DNA from: Hufsiella ginkgonis
Lineage (GTDB): Bacteria > Bacteroidota > Bacteroidia > Sphingobacteriales > Sphingobacteriaceae
Reading direction: 5' to 3'
Assembly (NCBI RefSeq): GCF_009834915.1
Contig: NZ_WVHS01000001.1
Span: 930,001 to 994,000 of the forward strand
DNA length: 64,000 bases
Every line of letters begins with the position of its first letter. The stretch's first letter is position 1. The position numbers and the translations under genes were made by a program. Positions 18,426-27,241 of this stretch are shown here, in pieces. The notes beneath the pieces are model-generated. The model was not told where the DNA came from, searched no databases, and saw only the letters and a list, made by a program, of their open reading frames with translations.

Positions 18426-19348
18426 AAAAGCTTGCCTTCGTTTTCCTGCTACTGGGCCCCTATGCCGTATTCGCGCAAAACACGCGGTACAACCCCGATA
18501 CGGTAAAAACCATCGTGATGGATCCGCTCGCCATCACCGTTTCGCGCTTAACCGCCGAACGGTTCATCCGGGAGATCCTCTCAGACACCAGTTTTTACGA
18601 CGCTTTCCGCAACATGAAAAAATACCAGTTCACCGCGGAGAACTCGCTCTTCACCTACGATAAAAAGAACCGGGTGGAAGGACGTCTTTATCGTAAGATA
18701 TTACATCACACCCGGGGAAGTAAAGTACAGTATCTCGCCAAAAGCGACAGCGGTAAACTCTTTAAAAAGAATGGCAAATATGACCTGTATACACTGGAAA
18801 TGTTCGATTACATTTTCATGAATGCCTACCAGTCCGATTACTCCGCCACCAGTTCGCCGGTTAAGAAGGGCGACAATAACTCAGGTTATAAAGCAAAATT
18901 AAAAACATTGCTGTTCTCCCCGGGACGGCCCGTTAAAGGGATCCCGCTGATAAGCGGTAAGACGGAGATCTTTACCCCTAACATGCGCCAATATTACGAT
19001 TACCGGTACTACAGCGGCACTTATCTCGACTCTATCCCCGTTTACCGGTTCAAAGTAACACAAAAAGAGGACCTTTCCGGGTGGACAAAAAGCGGGATCA
19101 TGATCAAGGAGCTAACCACCATATTCGATAAACGGAACATGCAGATACTGGGACGATACGTAGACATGAAGTACAGCAACATGCTTTTCGACTTCGATAT
19201 TAAAATGAACATTGAGCTGGGTTATTTCGATGGCGGCGATGTGTTGCTTCCTACGAAAATATCCTACCAGGGTAATTGGGACGTACCCATGAAAAAAGAA
19301 GAACGGGCCAGCTTTTTAATTATGCAGAAAGGCTATAGGAGAGAATAG
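18422..19348 (+). CDS. Secreted protein of unknown function
   Basis: Encodes 308 aa with a clear signal peptide (MKKLAFVFLLLGPYAVFAQ), cleaved before NTRYNPDT. The mature part is rich in Tyr, Lys and Asp, with alternating charged and aromatic strands (YYDYRYYSGTYLDSIPVYRF), suggesting a beta-rich periplasmic or surface protein. I do not recognise a named domain. It overlaps the M20 amidohydrolase by 4 nt, so both are probably made from one mRNA. An inverted repeat starts within its last codons. Confidence 0.8.
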   Translation: MKKLAFVFLLLGPYAVFAQNTRYNPDTVKTIVMDPLAITVSRLTAERFIREILSDTSFYDAFRNMKKYQFTAENSLFTYDKKNRVEGRLYRKILHHTRGSKVQYLAKSDSGKLFKKNGKYDLYTLEMFDYIFMNAYQSDYSATSSPVKKGDNNSGYKAKLKTLLFSPGRPVKGIPLISGKTEIFTPNMRQYYDYRYYSGTYLDSIPVYRFKVTQKEDLSGWTKSGIMIKELTTIFDKRNMQILGRYVDMKYSNMLFDFDIKMNIELGYFDGGDVLLPTKISYQGNWDVPMKKEERASFLIMQKGYRRE

Positions 19349-19390
19349 AAAATAGGGAATAGACAAATCTGTTCTCCATTTTCTATTCTC
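19341..19390 (+). repeat. Inverted repeat over a stop codon, before dnaG
   Basis: GAGAATAGAAAAT (19341-19353) is perfectly complementary to ATTTTCTATTCTC (19378-19390). The left arm spans the stop codon of the preceding gene. The same words recur nearby (GGGAATAG, AATTCTC). It may act as a terminator-like hairpin or be a member of a dispersed repeat class. Confidence 0.6.
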
Positions 19391-19409
19391 AATTCTCTAT
19401 ATAACCAAC

Positions 19410-19417
19410 TAGTTTTG
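19410..19417 (+). promoter_or_regulatory. TAnnTTTG element 4 nt before dnaG
   Basis: TAGTTTTG is followed by TACC and then the dnaG ATG at 19422. The spacing is the same as for purD and prfB and is compatible with leaderless transcription. No TTTG is found 19-21 nt further upstream. Confidence 0.45.
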
Positions 19418-19421
19418 TACC

Positions 19422-21374
19422 ATGATCCCTAAGGAAACCAAAGAACGCATCATCGAAACCGCCCGGATTGAGGAAGTGGTGGCTGACTTTGTGAACCTTA
19501 AGCGGCGGGGCACGAGCCTGATCGGTTTATGCCCGTTCCATAACGAGAAAACCCCCTCTTTTAACGTTTCGGTGGCTAAGGGGATCTATAAGTGCTTCGG
19601 CTGCGGCAAAGGCGGTGATTCCGTTCAATTTGTAATGGATCACGAAAAATATTCGTATCCCGAAGCCCTTAAATACCTGGCCAACAAGTACAACATTACC
19701 ATCGAGGAGGAAGAGCTCAGCCCGGAACAGCTTATCGCCGACGATCGCCGCGAACGCCTCTACACCCTCTCGGCACGTGCCGGGAAGTTCTTCCAGGAAA
19801 CGATGTGGGAAACGGAAGAAGGCAAAAGCATCGGTCTCAGCTATTTTAAGGAACGCGGTTTCCGCGACGACATTATCCGCAAATTCGAGCTCGGCTATTC
19901 GCCCGACGACTGGGACGCCCTGAGCGGCAAAGTGATTGCGGAAGGCTTTAAAGAAGACGTGCTCGAAGCAACCGGGCTTGCCATCCGTAACGACAAAGGT
20001 AAACTCTACGACCGCTTTCGCGGGAGGGTGATGTTCCCGATCCATAATTTCACCGGTCGGCTGATCGGCTTTGGCGGCAGAACGCTGAAAACGGAGAAAA
20101 GTGTTCCCAAATATGTCAACTCTCCCGAAAGCGACATCTATCATAAGTCGAACGTACTGTACGGCCTGTTCTTTGCACGCAAGGCGATCCGCGACGAGGA
20201 CAATTGCTTCCTGGTGGAAGGATACGCCGACGTTCTGTCTGTACACCAGGCAGGCGTAGAAAACGTAGTGGCTTCTTCGGGAACATCCTTAACGACCGAG
20301 CAGATCAGGCTGATAGGCCGCTTTACCAGGAACATTACCATCCTGTATGATGGCGACGCCGCGGGGATCAAAGCGTCACTCCGCGGGTTAGACATGATCC
20401 TGGAAGAAGGGCTGAACGTAAAAGTGGTATTGTTTGCAGACGGGCACGATCCCGATTCGTACGTAAAGCAGTATGGCGGACCGGCGCTTAAGACTTATAT
20501 CGAGCGCAACCTCCAGGATTTTATCCTCTTCAAAACAACCATGCTGCTCAAATATGCCGGTAACGACCCCATTAAACGTGCCGGTGTGATCAGGGATATC
20601 GTAGAAAGTATCGCGAAAATACCGGACGGGATCAAGGCCTCTGTTTTCGTTAGGGAGTGCAGCTCTCTGATGCAGATCGAAGAGCGGGTACTTATTTCGG
20701 AGCTCAACAAGATCCGCCTGGCCAAAAGCAAAAAAACAGATCAGTCATCCGCCCGGAAAAACCCCGATTTCTCCGATTACCCCGGGCAGCTGCACCCGCC
20801 GGATGAACCCTTACCACCCTTCGCCCCCGCGGAAGAAAAAAAAGACACAGATGAGTTCCAGGAAAAAGAGATCATACGCCTGCTGCTCAACTACGGCCAC
20901 GAGCTGGTGCATTGGGATGGCATTACCGATACCTACATTGCGCCTTACGTAATCGCCAACCTTGGCGATGTGGTATTCGAGCACCCGGAAAGTATTAAAG
21001 TGATCGAAGAGTACCGGCAGCGGCTGGAAAAGGGAGAGCTGCCCAACGAGCAGGATTTTATCAGGCACGAGGATAGAAATATTTCTGAGCTTGCCATCGC
21101 GCTGGTTTCTTCGCCCTACACCTTAAGCGAAAACTGGTATGCCAAACGCAAGATTTACGTACGTAACGAGAAAGAAAATCTCCGTGCAACCATTCTTGGC
21201 GGTATCTTCCACCTTAAAAAACGAAAGGTCGACCGCATGCTGAATATCATACGGGCAGAAATCCAGCAGGAAACTGACGCCGATAACCAGGCTATCCTCA
21301 TGCAGCGCTACCTGCGGGTTAAAGAGGTAGAAAAGGGCATTTCGAACTTCCTGGGTTCGGTCATTATAAAATAA
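19422..21374 (+). CDS. dnaG: DNA primase
   Basis: Encodes 650 aa. DnaG makes RNA primers for replication. The N-terminal CHC2 zinc finger is CPFHNEKTPSF followed by YKCFGCGKGGD (residues about 37-66). The RNA polymerase core includes YFKERGFRDDIIRKFELGYS, RGRVMFPIHN, GRLIGFGGR and KYVNSPESDIYHKSNVLYGL; the TOPRIM metal site is LVEGYADVLS and TILYDGDAAGIKASLRGLD. The C-terminal third is the helicase-binding region. The length is usual. Confidence 0.96.
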   Translation: MIPKETKERIIETARIEEVVADFVNLKRRGTSLIGLCPFHNEKTPSFNVSVAKGIYKCFGCGKGGDSVQFVMDHEKYSYPEALKYLANKYNITIEEEELSPEQLIADDRRERLYTLSARAGKFFQETMWETEEGKSIGLSYFKERGFRDDIIRKFELGYSPDDWDALSGKVIAEGFKEDVLEATGLAIRNDKGKLYDRFRGRVMFPIHNFTGRLIGFGGRTLKTEKSVPKYVNSPESDIYHKSNVLYGLFFARKAIRDEDNCFLVEGYADVLSVHQAGVENVVASSGTSLTTEQIRLIGRFTRNITILYDGDAAGIKASLRGLDMILEEGLNVKVVLFADGHDPDSYVKQYGGPALKTYIERNLQDFILFKTTMLLKYAGNDPIKRAGVIRDIVESIAKIPDGIKASVFVRECSSLMQIEERVLISELNKIRLAKSKKTDQSSARKNPDFSDYPGQLHPPDEPLPPFAPAEEKKDTDEFQEKEIIRLLLNYGHELVHWDGITDTYIAPYVIANLGDVVFEHPESIKVIEEYRQRLEKGELPNEQDFIRHEDRNISELAIALVSSPYTLSENWYAKRKIYVRNEKENLRATILGGIFHLKKRKVDRMLNIIRAEIQQETDADNQAILMQRYLRVKEVEKGISNFLGSVIIK

Positions 21375-21434
21375 CTAAATAAAAATTTAACTAAAAGTTA
21401 TTTTTTAGTACCTTCCCCGATCAAAAGGAAGCGG

Positions 21435-21800
21435 ATGGCAGCACATAACGACTTAGGAAGAAAAGGCGAGGAAATCGCGAAAGACTATCTCGGCTCGAAG
21501 GGGTACAAGGTAATTTGCCGGAACTGGCGCCGCAGCCAGGCGGAAGTCGACCTCATCGCCGAATTCGGTCAGCGCTTTATATTTATCGAAGTAAAAACAC
21601 GCACCGGGACATTCTTTGGCGAACCGGAAACGTTCGTAGGCGCCGCAAAGCAACGAAATATGCAGTTCGCAGCCGAAAAATTCATCGAAATAAGAGATCA
21701 CCAGGGGGAGATTCGGTTCGACATCATTTCTATTTTGTTCGGGAGCTACGGAAGTTATAACTTGCGGCATATTGAAGATGCGTTCTGGCCTGGATTCTAG
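21435..21800 (+). CDS. YraN family (UPF0102) nuclease-fold protein
   Basis: Encodes 121 aa. The Holliday-junction-resolvase-like pattern is clear: DLGRKGEEIAKDYLGSKGYK at the start, then RRSQAEVDLIAEFGQRFIFI and EVKTRTG, giving the E/D/EVK active-site set of the PD-(D/E)XK fold. The family is widespread and conserved, but its role is not established. It is cytoplasmic and follows dnaG by 60 nt. Confidence 0.92.
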   Translation: MAAHNDLGRKGEEIAKDYLGSKGYKVICRNWRRSQAEVDLIAEFGQRFIFIEVKTRTGTFFGEPETFVGAAKQRNMQFAAEKFIEIRDHQGEIRFDIISILFGSYGSYNLRHIEDAFWPGF

Positions 21801-21916
21801 CGGACAGCAGTGAGCTATCAGCTATGCCCGGCACCCCTTATTTGAAATTAACAGGTTAATTAATACAAACATGCTGAAAGCTGATGGCTATAGCCGACAG
21901 CTGGTAGCTGACGATC
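21801..21916 (+). repeat. Intergenic region with AGCTATCAGC / AGCTGATGGC words
   Basis: This spacer holds AGCTATCAGCT (21813-21823) and its near-complement AGCTGATGGCT (21879-21889), plus related words (GGCTATAGCC, CAGCTGGTAGCTGAC). The same 10-mers occur in other gaps: AGCTATCAGC at 54522-54531 and AGCTGATGGC at 31479-31488. Function unknown; a dispersed repeat or a loose hairpin. Confidence 0.45.
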
Positions 21917-22969
21917 ATGAAAAAGACACTACTTCTCTTACTGTCCGCCGCACTTCTCGCGTCATGCGATCCTCATAAAAGCGGGGATGAAGCCACTATC
22001 CTGTTCCCGGAGGCCGGAGCAAGAGTGCATACGGGAGAGGAGCTGCTGATTGACGTGGACTTTAAAGACCTGAAACCCGATTCCGTTGTTTACCTGCTGG
22101 ATAACGCCGTAATCGCGCGCAAAACAGACACTACTGCCGTCAGGGTGCCCACGGCCGGCCTTCCGATGGGTTATCGCTTAATCACCGCAAAGGTGTATTC
22201 CGGGGCGGCACCGTTAGAGCTTACTTCGAATATCGTGCTGCTTGCCGCGAAGGCGCCCGCCTTTATCAATTTCCAGGTGGTGAAAACTTTCCCGCATGAT
22301 ACCTCTTCGTATGTAGAAGGACTGGAATATCACGACGGCCGGTTATATGAAAGTGACGGAGGCAAGGATTCAACCTTCCATGGCGGCTCGAGCCTGCGCC
22401 TGGTAGATTTAACAACCGGGAAGGTGCTAAAAAAGATACAGCTTAACACCATGTTCATGGAAGGTATTACGGTAATAGGCGATAAGATCGTGCAGCTTAC
22501 TTACCAGGAAAAGCTGATGTTTATATACGATAAGAACAGTTTCAAGAAACTCTCGGAGCTTCCTTACACGCTGAGCAACGAAGGCTGGGGATTAACTTCC
22601 GACGGAAAACACATCCTGGCCAGTGACGGCTCCTCCACCGTCCGCTTCCTTAATAAAAACACTTACCAGCAGGAAGGATCGATTGATGTTTACGATGAAA
22701 ACGGCGCGGTTAACTCCGTAAATGAGCTGGAGTATATTGACGGGATGCTCTATGCCAATCTCTATAACCCAAGCGGCCAGGTCCTGGTGATCGATCCCGC
22801 CACGGGCGAAGTAAAAAACAAGATCGACCTCAGCACCTTGTGGCCGCAGGCTCACCGCGGCGACCTTGACTACGTAGCGAATGGCATAGCCTGGGACCAG
22901 GCCGGAAAACGACTGTTTGTAACCGGCAAACTCTGGGATAAACTATACGAGATAAAGCTGCTGAAGTAG
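21917..22969 (+). CDS. Glutaminyl-peptide cyclotransferase lipoprotein
   Basis: Encodes 350 aa. It has a lipoprotein signal peptide with lipobox LLASC (Cys17), followed by an N-terminal beta domain (residues about 25-110) and a glutamine cyclotransferase beta-propeller: YVEGLEYHDGRLYES, SSLRLVDLTTGKVLK, MEGITVIGDKIVQLTYQE, NEGWGLTSDGKHILASDGSS, VNELEYIDGMLYANLYNPSG and KNKIDLSTLWP. The family converts N-terminal Gln to pyroglutamate; in Bacteroidota many exported proteins carry this end after signal cleavage. It converges with pgi. Confidence 0.9.
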   Translation: MKKTLLLLLSAALLASCDPHKSGDEATILFPEAGARVHTGEELLIDVDFKDLKPDSVVYLLDNAVIARKTDTTAVRVPTAGLPMGYRLITAKVYSGAAPLELTSNIVLLAAKAPAFINFQVVKTFPHDTSSYVEGLEYHDGRLYESDGGKDSTFHGGSSLRLVDLTTGKVLKKIQLNTMFMEGITVIGDKIVQLTYQEKLMFIYDKNSFKKLSELPYTLSNEGWGLTSDGKHILASDGSSTVRFLNKNTYQQEGSIDVYDENGAVNSVNELEYIDGMLYANLYNPSGQVLVIDPATGEVKNKIDLSTLWPQAHRGDLDYVANGIAWDQAGKRLFVTGKLWDKLYEIKLLK

Positions 22970-23005
22970 CGTTTCAATAGGTCTTCTCCGCAACAACCAG
23001 ACACG

Positions 23006-24655
23006 CTACGCCTTCCAGCTTTTATAGAGGTTAATGAGCGCATTGGTAGAATTATCGTGCGAGTGCACCGGCCCATCTGCCTTTAGTTCCGGTAAAATTT
23101 TATTGGCGAGCTGTTTACCGAGCTCAACTCCCCATTGATCAAAGCTAAAAATGTTCCAGATGATTCCCTGGACGAAGATCTTATGCTCGTAAAACGCGAT
23201 CAATGTACCGAGCGTTCTTGGCGTGATCTTTTTTACCAGGATCGAATTGGTGGGGCGGTTGCCTTCGAACACCTTAAACGGCGCCAGGGAAGCGATCTCT
23301 TCTGCCGACTTGCCGGCTTTTACCAATTCATCCACTACCTCACTTCTTGTTTTACCGTTCATCAGCGCTTCCGCCTGGGCGAAAAAGTTCGACATCAATA
23401 ATTCGTGGTGCTGCCCGATCGGGTTATGTGACTGCGCCGGTGCGATAAAGTCGGCCGGGATCAGTTTGGTCCCCTGGTGAATAAGCTGGTAGAACGCGTG
23501 TTGACCGTTAGTGCCAGGTTCGCCCCAGATCACCGGGCCTGTTTGATACGTTACATGATCGCCGTTACGGTCGACCGACTTCCCGTTACTCTCCATATCT
23601 CCCTGCTGGAAATAGGCGGCAAAACGGTGCATATACTGGTCGTAAGGCAGGATCACATGGCTTTCTGCCGCGAAGAAATTATTGTACCATATGCCCAGTA
23701 AAGCCAGGATAACCGGCGCATTCTTTTCAAAACTTGTTTCCTGGAAATGTTTATCGGCAGCATGTGCGCCGCCGAGCAGCGCCTTAAAGTTATCGAACCC
23801 GATAGCGAGACAGATCGACAGGCCGATGGCGCTCCACAACGAGTACCGGCCGCCTACCCAGTCCCAGAACCCGAACATATTGGCCGCATCGATGCCAAAC
23901 TCGGTCACCGCTTTTTCATTGGTGGAAAGCGCCGCAAAATGGAGGGCGATATCTTTTTGCCCGGCGCCATGCCCCAGGAACCAGTTGCGGGCAGTATGTG
24001 CATTCGCCATTGTTTCCTGCGTGGTAAAGGTTTTGGAAGCTACCAGGAACAGCGTAGTTTCCGGGTCAGTTTTCTTTAGCGTTTCCGCGATATGTGAGCC
24101 ATCTACGTTAGAAACAAAATGCAGTTTCAGGCGGGTGCCGTAAGATTTCAGGGCTTCGGTAACCATTACCGGGCCGAGGTCGGATCCTCCGATACCGATA
24201 TTTACCACATCGGTGATCTGTTTCCCGGTATGTCCTTTCCATTCGCCGGAGATTACAGAATTAGAGAACTGTTCCATCTGCGCCAGTACCCGGTTCACCT
24301 CGGGCATCACATCCTGGCCGTCTACCATCACCGGCGTATTACTTTGATTTCTCAGGGCGGTATGCAGCACCTGCCGCCCCTCTGTTTCATTGATCTTTTC
24401 GCCGGAAAACATGGCGGTGATCGCCTCTTTTAACCCACATTCGTTGGCAAGCCCGACAAGCAGCGTACGGGTTGTTTCGTTGATGCGGTTCTTTGAATAG
24501 TCAAGCAGGATCTCTTCAAAATGGATCGAAAACTTATTGAACCGGTCCGGATCTTCACTAAACAGGTCGTGAATATGGCTTTCGGCGATATCGGCAAAAT
24601 GCTCGGAAAGCGAAAGATAAGCGTCGGTTTCGGTGAAGTTGATACGGGGAAGCAT
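23006..24655 (-). CDS. pgi: Glucose-6-phosphate isomerase
   Basis: Encodes 549 aa of the classical (E. coli-type) Pgi that interconverts glucose-6-phosphate and fructose-6-phosphate. Family signatures: [17 protein letters not shown] near residue 152, [15 protein letters not shown] near 267, the catalytic-Glu segment ESNGKSVDR near 356, [13 protein letters not shown] near 383, and [15 protein letters not shown] near 508. The start [16 protein letters not shown] is normal. TATCTTCG lies about 25 nt upstream as a near-consensus -7 element. Confidence 0.97.
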   Translation of the reverse strand: MLPRINFTETDAYLSLSEHFADIAESHIHDLFSEDPDRFNKFSIHFEEILLDYSKNRINETTRTLLVGLANECGLKEAITAMFSGEKINETEGRQVLHTALRNQSNTPVMVDGQDVMPEVNRVLAQMEQFSNSVISGEWKGHTGKQITDVVNIGIGGSDLGPVMVTEALKSYGTRLKLHFVSNVDGSHIAETLKKTDPETTLFLVASKTFTTQETMANAHTARNWFLGHGAGQKDIALHFAALSTNEKAVTEFGIDAANMFGFWDWVGGRYSLWSAIGLSICLAIGFDNFKALLGGAHAADKHFQETSFEKNAPVILALLGIWYNNFFAAESHVILPYDQYMHRFAAYFQQGDMESNGKSVDRNGDHVTYQTGPVIWGEPGTNGQHAFYQLIHQGTKLIPADFIAPAQSHNPIGQHHELLMSNFFAQAEALMNGKTRSEVVDELVKAGKSAEEIASLAPFKVFEGNRPTNSILVKKITPRTLGTLIAFYEHKIFVQGIIWNIFSFDQWGVELGKQLANKILPELKADGPVHSHDNSTNALINLYKSWKA

Positions 24656-24711
24656 AGCGATTCTATTTGGTCACGAAGATAATGTTCTTCACGATTAGAA
24701 AGCCCATCAAC

Positions 24712-24747
24712 AAAAAAAGTGTGCCGCTTATGCCACACACTTTTTTA
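24712..24747 (-). terminator. Bidirectional rho-independent terminator
   Basis: AAAAAAGTGTG (24713-24723) pairs with CACACTTTTTT (24736-24746) around a 12-nt loop. It lies downstream of the LruC gene on the minus strand and upstream of pgi, so it insulates the two leftward genes. Confidence 0.85.
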
Positions 24748-24770
24748 AATGTTCACGATAGCCGGTTACC

Positions 24771-26822
24771 TCACTTGTAAATATATTTAGTATCACGGTA
24801 ACCACCTGCGGTATTGCTGTACCAGTCGGCATAGGCCGAGCCGCCCGATTTAATCCAGTCGTTAAAATGCAGGTACGCCTTCGAGATGCTGGTACCTTCT
24901 GTTACATAATCATATGCTTCGGCGAAGCTCAGCGCCCAGGGCTGGTTCTGCCTGCCCAGGTAGGTTTTGCCGGTAAGCGGGTTATAGTCATCGTCGCCCG
25001 AGTTAAACAGCTTATTATCCGCTACCGAGGTAGGCGGCGTACCTGGCAAATGCACCTCTATTCCTCTTTTTACATTACTGATAATAAACGGGTTGAACGG
25101 AGCCTCGCCCAAAGCCGACTGCGTAATAGGCGATACGAAAGTTACCACCACAACTGCGGTTGTACCGGATACCTTACCTTTGTCAGGATTGGTATTGATC
25201 AGCGTAGTGCCCGCCAGCGGTTTAATCAGGTTCTTATAATTGTCGAAAGGAATGATTACCGCGTTCGCCTGTTCCGCCTCGCAGCCGTTGCCCAGGTGCC
25301 TGGTGTACCCGGAGGTGACGCTCTGCCCGCTAACCCTGGCAACCTGCGCCGGTGCAAACGGGAACTGTACCCCAAAACCGTCGTCATAGGCCGCACCGGC
25401 CGCCACCACGCTGTACTCGCCGGTAAGCTCGATAACGTCATTTTTGGCATTGCTCACAAAGGTGTACCGATAGTTCACCACCACGTCATTAAGGTCATAA
25501 TCGCCGTTGTTTGGCCAAAGGTCTTCGAACGCCAGGGTCGCCCAGCTGTCTTTTGAAGGGAAATACGTGATAAAAGCTTTAGCTATATCCGAAGGAAATT
25601 CGTCGAAAATGTCTGCTACGCCGTCGTTATCAAAATCAGCGTTCGAGGGCTCATCTACCGTGGCCACGTTATCCGGCCCAATGGCCGATGCCGGGTTTGC
25701 CGAGCAATAGAACACTACGTCGTTAAAGTCCTGGTCTGCTTCCGGGTTGCTGCGCTTCGATCCGGCAAAGCCGAACATCCAACGATTATCGCCTTTGTCG
25801 TTTAATAACACAGAATGTCTTTTAAGCAATTCGTCTGTTTCTGGGTTCAGGGCGTCGCTCGAATAATATTTCTGTACCGCAGGATTTACTTTTTTGCCAT
25901 CCCAACCATTTTCAAAAAGTACGAAGCCGATGGAAACACCCGCATCAAAGCTGCCAAGCTTTACTCTATCGCCCGAGATCATCTCGCCACCCGATCCTTT
26001 GCCCGAAGCATTGGGGAACACGTAAAATACTTCTTTAATATCGTCGGCGGTTTTAGGCGCACTCCCGGTGGGATAAGTGTAAAACCCGATCGTGTTCAGG
26101 TTCTCAGAACCTTCGGATACGAAGGTCACCCAGATATCCGATTTCTCCCTGATCGTCAGGGTGTTCACCGTCGTTTTCTTCAGGTCGTCGGGGTGACGAA
26201 CGGCTACGTCTTTATCTTCCGGCAACGAGATATTTGAGTTCAGCAGGAACTCCCCGCTGATCGCCTCCAGCGTGGCATCGCGGTTGCTCTCAGGCCTTCC
26301 GTTCTCGCTGTAGGTGCTCAGGTAAGTGTATTTGGCTTCAGCGATGGTGGCAGGACCGGCTGCGCTCAATATTTTATTTCCCTGCGCTTTAAGTACCACG
26401 TTTCCGCTCATCCCGGTGGGCCCGCCAATGACGCAGGAAACCACGCTATTATTAAGATACACCTTTACGTTTTGGCTTAATCCCACATAAGCCGGGTCAA
26501 CCACCAGCGTATCCATATAAGCAGGCAAATTAAACGATCCCTTTACGAAACCATTGCCATCGCTGATCCCCTTAAACAAAGGCTTCGCATGTTTCTTGTC
26601 TTTCACACCGTACAATTTCACCGGAACGCCTTTAATCCCGATTCCGGTGTTTGTTAGCAGGCGGATATTGAGCTCCGCTTTTTTGGAAGTTGCATAAGTA
26701 AATCCATCGGGTGCTTTGGCAAGGATACCGTTATTTTTGGCATCCGGCGTTTCCGATTTCCGGCAAGAGGCCGCGGCAAATAAGCAAGTAATAATTACCA
26801 GGGAGTAAAAAAATGATCTCAT
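24771..26822 (-). CDS. LruC domain lipoprotein
   Basis: Encodes 683 aa. The signal peptide ends in a lipobox (FAAASC, Cys20), so it is a lipoprotein, probably surface exposed. The N-terminal third has a beta-sandwich look (residues 45-130, GIKGVPVKLYGVKDKKH). RWMFGFAGSKRSNPEAD followed by QDFNDVVFYC (about 345-372) resembles DUF4114, a Ca-binding-like DFND motif. DFDNDGVADIFDEFPSD (about 393-410) is a calcium-loop-like linker, and the C-terminus is an LruC domain (LAFEDLWPNNGDYDLNDVVV, VVVVTFVSPITQ). LruC was first described in Leptospira lipoproteins; its function is unknown. The gene is monocistronic. Confidence 0.88.
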   Translation of the reverse strand: MRSFFYSLVIITCLFAAASCRKSETPDAKNNGILAKAPDGFTYATSKKAELNIRLLTNTGIGIKGVPVKLYGVKDKKHAKPLFKGISDGNGFVKGSFNLPAYMDTLVVDPAYVGLSQNVKVYLNNSVVSCVIGGPTGMSGNVVLKAQGNKILSAAGPATIAEAKYTYLSTYSENGRPESNRDATLEAISGEFLLNSNISLPEDKDVAVRHPDDLKKTTVNTLTIREKSDIWVTFVSEGSENLNTIGFYTYPTGSAPKTADDIKEVFYVFPNASGKGSGGEMISGDRVKLGSFDAGVSIGFVLFENGWDGKKVNPAVQKYYSSDALNPETDELLKRHSVLLNDKGDNRWMFGFAGSKRSNPEADQDFNDVVFYCSANPASAIGPDNVATVDEPSNADFDNDGVADIFDEFPSDIAKAFITYFPSKDSWATLAFEDLWPNNGDYDLNDVVVNYRYTFVSNAKNDVIELTGEYSVVAAGAAYDDGFGVQFPFAPAQVARVSGQSVTSGYTRHLGNGCEAEQANAVIIPFDNYKNLIKPLAGTTLINTNPDKGKVSGTTAVVVVTFVSPITQSALGEAPFNPFIISNVKRGIEVHLPGTPPTSVADNKLFNSGDDDYNPLTGKTYLGRQNQPWALSFAEAYDYVTEGTSISKAYLHFNDWIKSGGSAYADWYSNTAGGYRDTKYIYK

Positions 26823-27229
26823 TCTTAATATAAATTAAACGCGGATATCAGTATCTGATCATCACATGATACTAAAGTCGTTCCAAACAGTAAAAATGAT
26901 CTTTTAATTCAATTCAGCAAGGTTTAATTAGCTATTAGTACTAACACGGGCCCGCTTTGCGGGAAAATCGGGGAGAAATGACACAGGGGAATTATGGGGC
27001 GGGGAAAAAACTTGGCAGGAAGCATGAAGTGTAGGATAATCAGGCAACGGGTTAGGATTAATTGATCATAATTGAGTAACGGCGCATTTCCTTAAAGATT
27101 GAGTTTGCCTGCTAATTAACGGAATGAAGAACTGCGGTGGGCTCGCGAATAGCTGAATAAACTGGATACACAAATCGCTGTGCGTAAATATTAGCGTCGC
27201 TGGAAACGGCCAAAAGCCATTGTCTTTAT
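26823..27229. other. Largest intergenic gap; no gene seen
   Basis: Divergent spacer between the LruC gene and prfB. No open frame has a plausible product and no tRNA or known riboswitch was recognised. The left 120 nt are AT-rich and should hold the LruC promoter. A short hairpin CCCGC-TTT-GCGGG lies at 26951-26963. TTAATTGATCATAATTGAG near 27060 is AT-rich with a TGATCA palindrome. Confidence 0.6.
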
Positions 27230-27237
27230 TAACTTTG
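27230..27237 (+). promoter_or_regulatory. TAnnTTTG element 4 nt before prfB
   Basis: TAACTTTG is followed by CGCC and the prfB ATG at 27242, the same spacing as at purD and dnaG. No -33 TTTG is visible at the usual distance. Confidence 0.45.
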
Positions 27238-27241
27238 CGCC

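Noticed and set aside
26823-27241. Possible tRNA or small gene in the largest gap
   Set aside because: No T-loop GTTCRANNC plus acceptor stem and no open frame with a plausible product was found; only short hairpins.
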